A stretch of DNA of 9,843 nucleotides from Bacillota bacterium (GTDB lineage Bacteria > Bacillota > Bacilli > Alicyclobacillales > SLC66): positions 1 to 9,843 of the forward strand of contig JAJZCJ010000111.1 in the NCBI GenBank assembly GCA_021846145.1. Direction: 5' to 3'. The position numbers and the translations under genes are program-made. This document shows positions 6,497 through 9,843 of the stretch, one piece after another. A model generated the notes under the pieces. The model did not search any database. It was given only the letters and a program-made list of their open reading frames with translations, and was not told where the DNA came from. The stretch's first letter is position 1, and each line of letters opens with the position of its first letter.

Positions 6497-7432
6497 GTGA
6501 TGTTACAGGGGGGCAGCGATGAGAAACGAAGATTGTCATTTCCCGTTAAGGAATCTTCTAAGCAAGTCGATCGTAAGATTGAGGAGACCATGGTGGATAT
6601 CAATCATATCCAAACAATGGGGACAAAAGACTTAAAGGTGTGGTGTTTGACGATGGGGCATATTGGAGGAATCTGGTTCGTGAATTCTGTGATGTCGATT
6701 GGATTGCTGGTTGGAACACTGCAACTATCTCACGTTGCCTATGCGTCATCTGTACCAACCACTCATTTGTCACAACCGTCGACAACGATCAACGCGCCAC
6801 TTCCAAGCATTCAAGAGCAACAGTTGATACTCGCGAAGTTGGGTTATCTACCGTTTAAGGTGAACGGGAATAAATTGGTGTGGACATACAAACTACCATC
6901 AAGTCTGACCACACGATGGAAGTATGGGACGGACAATGTGGTGTTTCAAGGCGCAGTAATGCAATTCCAACACCACTCAGGAATCACGGTAGACGGGGTG
7001 TTGGGCGAGCAGACGTGGACGAAGTTGCGGTACGCCTATCGCCACCATCTAAAAGATCCGTATGGGTACGCTTATGTATTTATATCCGAAAAACTACCGG
7101 AAACATTAACGCTTTACGACAACGGGAAAGTGGTCTTGCGCTCGTTGACCAACACGGGCGTAAAAGGCGCAGCAACGCCGATCGGCACATTTCCCGTATA
7201 TTTGCGCTATCTGTCTCAGACGATGCAAGGCACGGATGTGAATAGTACGCACTACGTTGACCCGGGTGTGCCGTACGTTAACTATTTCACGGATGGATGT
7301 GCGGTACATGGATTCAATCGCGAAAACTATGGGTTTCCGCAAAGTTTGGGCTGTGTGGAACTTCCGTATGCCGCCGCGAAAACGGCTTGGGGATATATTC
7401 ACTATGGAACGTTAGTGACGGTCACACTATAG
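6497..7432 (+). CDS. L,D-transpeptidase with N-terminal peptidoglycan-binding domain
   Basis: Up to 311 residues from GTG 6497. A start at ATG 6590 or GTG 6593, behind GAGGAG (6581-6586), is more likely because it puts the hydrophobic export segment (residues 59-77, ending AYA at 81-83) near the N-terminus. A PG_binding_1-like domain follows at about 104-178 (LAKLGYLP, VMQFQHHSGITVDGVLGEQTW). The YkuD catalytic domain spans about 190-311. His271 (VHGF) and Cys286 (SLGCVELP) are the catalytic pair. YkuD enzymes cross-link peptidoglycan stems through 3-3 bonds or attach proteins, acting outside the membrane. Position 284 is Leu where the family consensus SHGC has His. The gene lies directly after the C39/M14 gene and 51 bases before the propeller gene with no terminator between, suggesting one transcript. 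Confidence 0.93.
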   Translation: MMLQGGSDEKRRLSFPVKESSKQVDRKIEETMVDINHIQTMGTKDLKVWCLTMGHIGGIWFVNSVMSIGLLVGTLQLSHVAYASSVPTTHLSQPSTTINAPLPSIQEQQLILAKLGYLPFKVNGNKLVWTYKLPSSLTTRWKYGTDNVVFQGAVMQFQHHSGITVDGVLGEQTWTKLRYAYRHHLKDPYGYAYVFISEKLPETLTLYDNGKVVLRSLTNTGVKGAATPIGTFPVYLRYLSQTMQGTDVNSTHYVDPGVPYVNYFTDGCAVHGFNRENYGFPQSLGCVELPYAAAKTAWGYIHYGTLVTVTL

Positions 7433-7483
7433 ATAGCGACAAGATCTTCGTACCCTGAAATGGTTGCTAAAGGAGGAGTTTTG

Positions 7484-8764
7484 ATGGATACAAAAAGTAA
7501 AAAGAGTAAAGCAACGCGGGCTTTCAGAAATGCGATGGTGGGATTGATGATTAGTTTGACTTTAGCAGTACCGTCTATAGGGGTTCAAGCCGCAACTTTA
7601 TCTAATGTTAATCAGACGACTAATAATCATGGCTACTTGTATGTGTTGAACAACAACTATAATCCTAAGACCGGTGTTAGAAGTGGCACTGTCAGTGTGG
7701 TCAGCGTCAAGACGAATAAAGTGATCGCAACGGTGCATATGGGGAATAGACAAAATGCTACCCCCACAGCGATTACTTACGGTAATGGCTACGTGTATGT
7801 AGCGATGACGGGAAGCCACGGCTGTGTGAATGTGATTAGCACTAAAACTGACAAAGTGATCGCTACTTTGAACATGGGATTATCTGCAATCACCTATCTT
7901 CATGGTTACGTATATGCGCTGGCCGATATCGACGGACTTGTAAGGGTGATTAATACTAAGACGAACAAAGTGACTGCTACGGTGAAAGTCGGGTTATCCC
8001 CATCTGCGATTGCTTATGTTAACGGCAACTTGTATGTTGCGAATTGGGAATCAGATACGCTCAGTGTGATTCGTGCGAAAACAAACAAAGTGATTGCAAC
8101 GTTGTCCGTAGGGGGCCGTCCAAATGGTTTCGTTTATGGCAATGGTCATTTGTATGTGATGAACAGCGATATTGATGGTTCTGTCAGTGTGATTAACATC
8201 AAGACCAATACAGTGATTGCGACTGTGCAAATTGGGGGAGGTAGACCAGATGCTATTACTTATGGTGATGGTTATGTGTATGTGGTAAGCCTTCGCACTA
8301 GTGCTGTCAGCGTAATTGATGCGAAGACGAATACAATAATCGCCACGTTGCCGGTAGGAGTATACCCGGTAGCGATCACTTATGGAAATGGCTATGTTTA
8401 TGTCGTGAACGAAGGTAACGGTGTGGCACATGGTGCAGTCAGTGTGATTGATACGAAGACGAATCACGTTAAATCGACAGTACCCGTAGGAGTTCAACCA
8501 GATCAAATTGCTTATTTAAATGGATACATCTATGTGGTGAATTATTTGGATAAAGATACTTATGTCCCTACCTCGGGCTCTGTCAGTGTGATTAATACCA
8601 AGACTAATCAAGTGATTGCCACGGTGCCCGTTGGGTATACTCCCGAGAACCTTACTGATGCCAATAAAATGAATTTAACCTATTACGTTGGATTGGACAA
8701 CCGTGAAAAGACTTCGATGATTAATTCTGCCGAGGCCGTCATATGCCGATATATATGGGTCTGA
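7484..8764 (+). CDS. Secreted YVTN-type beta-propeller protein, C-terminus frameshifted
   Basis: The start is ATG 7484, set by the strong AAAGGAGGA ribosome binding site at 7469-7477; an in-frame ATG at 7460 lies upstream of that site. The product is 426 residues. Residues 1-36 are a signal peptide (KSKK n-region, hydrophobic core, VQA cleavage site). Eight copies of a YVTN repeat of 38-48 residues follow, each with SVI-TKTNKVIATVPVG and ITYGNGYVYV strands. The SV strands begin near residues 70, 115, 153, 193, 234, 275, 319 and 367. This predicts a seven- or eight-bladed propeller on the outside of the cell. No catalytic residues are expected. After the last blade (about residue 385) the sequence changes to a non-repeat tail that ends early at TGA 8762-8764. 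The tail stays readable in another frame to 8862, consistent with a 2-bp gain at (AT)4 8749-8756. It is probably the last gene of the surface operon. Confidence 0.88.
   Translation: MDTKSKKSKATRAFRNAMVGLMISLTLAVPSIGVQAATLSNVNQTTNNHGYLYVLNNNYNPKTGVRSGTVSVVSVKTNKVIATVHMGNRQNATPTAITYGNGYVYVAMTGSHGCVNVISTKTDKVIATLNMGLSAITYLHGYVYALADIDGLVRVINTKTNKVTATVKVGLSPSAIAYVNGNLYVANWESDTLSVIRAKTNKVIATLSVGGRPNGFVYGNGHLYVMNSDIDGSVSVINIKTNTVIATVQIGGGRPDAITYGDGYVYVVSLRTSAVSVIDAKTNTIIATLPVGVYPVAITYGNGYVYVVNEGNGVAHGAVSVIDTKTNHVKSTVPVGVQPDQIAYLNGYIYVVNYLDKDTYVPTSGSVSVINTKTNQVIATVPVGYTPENLTDANKMNLTYYVGLDNREKTSMINSAEAVICRYIWV
7691..8626 (+). repeat. Eight diverged repeat units encoding propeller blades
   Basis: A DNA unit of roughly 115-145 bp recurs eight times. 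Its best conserved core is GTCAGTGTGATTAATAC-AAGAC, followed by AATAAAGTGATTGC. Cores start at about 7691, 7826, 7940, 8060, 8183, 8306, 8438 and 8582. Divergence is mostly at third positions, so the units are old rather than freshly expanded. Confidence 0.85.
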
Positions 8765-8862
8765 TGGGACAGTTAAGCATTGCTCTGCTTAATCAACACT
8801 GGGCGGTTCAAAGCGGCAATTATGCGATTCCTGTTCAAGGATGGTTACCACTGAAAAACTAG
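8743..8862 (+). pseudogene. Out-of-frame C-terminal tail of the propeller protein
   Basis: From the (AT)4 run the third frame reads on without a stop for about 40 codons: YMGLMGQLSIALLNQHWAV, then QSGNYAIPVQGWLPLKN, ending at TAG 8860-8862. Removing one AT from 8749-8756 joins this exactly to the upstream frame (EAVICRY-MGLMGQ). The tail has a normal protein-like composition and no ribosome binding site of its own. Its family was not recognised. A sequencing error at the AT run would give the same picture. Confidence 0.55.
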
Positions 8863-8889
8863 CGAAATCTCGCGAAATGTGTCGAAGTT

Positions 8890-8898
8890 TGGTAGAAT
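8890..8898 (+). promoter_or_regulatory. Extended -10 promoter of the holin-like toxin
   Basis: TGG-TAGAAT (TGn motif at 8890-8892, hexamer at 8893-8898 with 5/6 match to TATAAT) lies 46 bases before the toxin start. No good -35 box sits at 16-18 bases upstream, so the extended -10 would carry recognition. Confidence 0.5.
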
Positions 8899-8944
8899 AA
8901 TAAAGGCAAGTAAAGGTGTCGTCTGCTTCCAGAAGGGAGGCAGC

Positions 8945-9040
8945 ATGAGCACGCCTGAATACCATCTGAGCATTGTGATATTAACCTCTGTGCTGGTAGC
9001 GATTGCGTTAATTAAACTCGCCAACGGCAAAAAACGTTAA
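8945..9040 (+). CDS. Putative holin-like toxin peptide, 31 aa (type I toxin)
   Basis: ATG 8945 has a strong GGGAGG ribosome binding site (8935-8940) and the frame ends at TAA 9038-9040. The peptide has a short polar head (STPEYH), a single hydrophobic helix (LSIVILTSVLVAIALIKLA) and a basic tail (NGKKR). This is the layout of the holin-like/TxpA-type membrane toxins of Bacilli, whose members insert in the membrane and depolarise it. Family members are usually 30-60 residues, so this is at the short end. The downstream hairpins and a minus-strand promoter suggest an antisense RNA antitoxin, as in TxpA/RatA. It was recognised from the pattern, not by search; an unrelated single-span peptide is the alternative. 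Confidence 0.7.
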   Translation: MSTPEYHLSIVILTSVLVAIALIKLANGKKR

Positions 9041-9085
9041 TTTTGTAGTGAGTTAACTGGCATGTGTCGCGCCAGTACCACTATC

Positions 9086-9177
9086 GCAAAATAACGAGTG
9101 CCTTGGCGACTGCGAATCGCCAAGGCACTCTGCAAAATATCTCGATCAGGAAGCAGGCGTGAGCAACGCCTTTATTT
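9086..9177 (-). ncRNA. Predicted antisense RNA antitoxin of the holin-like toxin
   Basis: This is inferred from a good minus-strand promoter at 9184-9212 and a minus-strand intrinsic terminator (stem 9096-9130, T-rich tail read as GTTATTTTGCG at 9095-9085). The transcript would be about 90 nt and complementary to the 3' untranslated part of the toxin mRNA, ending about 45 bases short of the toxin stop codon. This is the geometry of RatA-type antitoxins. No homology to a named RNA was recognised. Confidence 0.5.
9096..9130 (-). terminator. Perfect 13-bp hairpin terminator of the antisense RNA
   Basis: GAGTGCCTTGGCG (9096-9108) and CGCCAAGGCACTC (9118-9130) pair without mismatch around a 9-base loop. 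Reading leftward, the stem is followed by GTTATTTTG, an adequate U-tract. Rightward the next bases are TGCAAAATATC, so it should terminate poorly on the plus strand. Confidence 0.75.
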
Positions 9178-9182
9178 GTCTT
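9155..9182 (+). terminator. Intrinsic terminator of the toxin mRNA
   Basis: The stem AGGCGT-gagca-ACGCCT (9155-9160 and 9166-9171) is followed by TTATTTGTCTTTAT. The 6-bp stem is short but GC-rich. It would end the toxin transcript after it has crossed the antisense region. Confidence 0.6.
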
Positions 9183-9183
9183 T

Positions 9184-9212
9184 ATATTAGCATAAGCCAA
9201 ATGGTGTGGCAA
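9184..9212 (-). promoter_or_regulatory. Minus-strand promoter for the antisense RNA
   Basis: Reading leftward: TTGCCA at 9212-9207 (5/6 match to TTGACA), an exact 17-base spacer ending in TGC, then TAATAT at 9189-9184 (4/6 match, with an extended TGn). This is the best minus-strand promoter I noticed in the right-hand intergenic region. Confidence 0.6.
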
Positions 9213-9419
9213 TATCTCTGTGATTTACCAGTGCTGACGCATGAACTGTGAAGGCCTTGCGTAGCCTGGGTCGCATTCGCCCCCGTTAGCGACGGAACAC
9301 TGGATTCGCCATTGTACCCTCGGCAATTTGGGTTGTGAGAACTGATTGCGGAGTTCACGGTGCTTTCAGGAAGTACGCCACATACGGCGTCATTAACAGG
9401 TCCAGTATGAACTGAGGCT
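9213..9419. other. Unassigned stretch between the two toxin-antitoxin modules
   Basis: No supported gene. The minus strand has a frame open from 9454 to 9182 (90 codons), rich in S, T, N and C and without a ribosome binding site; its first part overlaps the ParE-like gene in another frame. A small hairpin ACGCC-acatac-GGCGT lies at 9376-9391. The stretch is more GC-rich than the neighbouring intergenic DNA and could be a decayed mobile element or gene end, but nothing specific was recognised. Confidence 0.4.
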
Positions 9420-9698
9420 CTATTGCATGCGAGTATGTCTTGCGGTCTGAACAAAAGCTATTTTCCCATCATTGCTCAATTTATAATAAATCTTGTAGCG
9501 ATCAACGAGCACAAAGAATGTACCGCGATACTGTTCATCCCTCGATGGCATACTCGCCCCGAGCAACATAATTTTACTTTCTACCATTTGAAGTAAACGA
9601 CGCCGGTACTCTATGGTTTCGTCCACACTGAATCGTGCACTCGTAAGGCTCGATATCGTACCTAAAGCCCTTCGCGACCACCTGATGTGTTCTATCAA
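9420..9698 (-). CDS. RelE/ParE-family toxin of a type II toxin-antitoxin module
   Basis: A 92-residue protein, a normal length for the family. It opens with IEHIRWSRRAL, has a YRRRLLQMVESKI helix, and ends with the RelE/ParE core RGTFFVLVDRYKIYYKLSNDGKIAFVQTARHTRM. ParE members block DNA gyrase and RelE members cut mRNA on the ribosome; which applies here cannot be read from sequence, though the VDRYKIYYK and RHTR pattern is shared by both. The start is TTG 9698-9696, which overlaps the antitoxin stop (TTGA), indicating translational coupling; there is little ribosome binding site of its own. The gene is intact and ends at TAG 9422-9420. Confidence 0.8.
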   Translation of the reverse strand: MIEHIRWSRRALGTISSLTSARFSVDETIEYRRRLLQMVESKIMLLGASMPSRDEQYRGTFFVLVDRYKIYYKLSNDGKIAFVQTARHTRMQ

Positions 9699-9843
9699 TC
9701 AAAATCACCGCGCTCGAGCATTCGGATAGCTTCTTCGGTGGTGTATACACGGCCCTCGGCAATATCCCTATTTGCTTCTTCAATTTCATCCGCTAACGAA
9801 GGATCAGATTCAATATCAAACTGAACTTCGTTTAGTATAGGCA
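9695..9843 (-). CDS. Antitoxin of the RelE/ParE module (C-terminal part only)
   Basis: The frame is open from the window edge to TGA 9697-9695, giving 48 residues: acidic, with LADEIEEANRDIAEGRVYTT, then EEAIRMLERGDFD. The DIAEGRVYTTEE-type ending is typical of Phd/YefM or related antitoxins, whose C-terminal acidic helix wraps the toxin. The N-terminal DNA-binding part, which would autoregulate the operon, lies beyond 9843. The gene overlaps the toxin start at TTGA, so both are made from one transcript. Confidence 0.75.
   Translation of the reverse strand, partial: PILNEVQFDIESDPSLADEIEEANRDIAEGRVYTTEEAIRMLERGDFD

Noticed and set aside
8051..8506. 151-codon minus-strand frame opposite the propeller gene
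   Set aside because: It mirrors the repeat structure of the propeller gene and has no ribosome binding site; a shadow of the real gene.
7691..8626. Regular repeats that could be taken for a CRISPR or tandem DNA array
   Set aside because: Period matches 38-48 codons, units diverge at third positions and encode YVTN blades; they are protein repeats.
8773..8792. Hairpin TTAAGCA-ttgctc-TGCTTAA just after the propeller stop
   Set aside because: No T tract follows and it lies inside the readable frameshifted tail, so it is not called a terminator.

Overview
The window looks like chromosomal DNA of a low-to-mid GC Gram-positive bacterium of the Bacilli. An Alicyclobacillaceae-type host is an inference. 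The evidence is strong GGAGG-type ribosome binding sites, TTG/GTG starts beside ATG, a YjzC-family small protein, a 31-residue holin-like peptide, and many Sec-exported or lipid-anchored proteins. No phage structural genes, CRISPR array, rRNA or tRNA were seen.

Left part (1-2010): decayed coding traces at 1-116 are followed by an intact secreted protein of the VCBS/FG-GAP-like type (220-1020). Next comes a graveyard: the C-terminal half of an aldo/keto reductase with an in-frame amber codon (about 1075-1560), then the 5' part (domains I-III and the start of IV) of a group II intron (about 1617-2000). The intron has lost its reverse transcriptase and domains V/VI. It abuts the 3' end of an intact, oppositely oriented TauE/SafE membrane transporter gene (2011-2763).

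Middle part (2764-4590): a divergent intergenic region separates the transporter from a 356-residue lipoprotein of unknown function (2932-4002). A possible coding scrap and an empty stretch follow. Then come a YjzC-family gene (4285-4461), a possible overlapping 45-codon reading frame, and a very clear intrinsic terminator (4558-4584).

Right-middle part (about 4653-8862): three same-strand, closely spaced genes for exported surface proteins form a probable operon. They are a C39-like cysteine peptidase fused to an M14 zinc carboxypeptidase, an L,D-transpeptidase with a peptidoglycan-binding domain, and a YVTN-type beta-propeller. The first two suggest cutting and cross-linking of cell-wall peptide stems; the propeller may be a surface binding module. 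The propeller gene appears to carry a 2-bp slippage in an (AT)4 run, which cuts off a C-terminal tail that stays readable in another frame to 8862.

Right end (8863-9843): two toxin-antitoxin modules lie side by side. One is a probable type I module: a 31-residue holin-like peptide with a convergent antisense RNA promoter and a perfect 13-bp-stem terminator. The other is a type II module on the minus strand: a RelE/ParE-like toxin and the C-terminal part of its antitoxin, overlapping at TTGA and cut by the window edge. About 200 bp between them (9213-9419) is unexplained.
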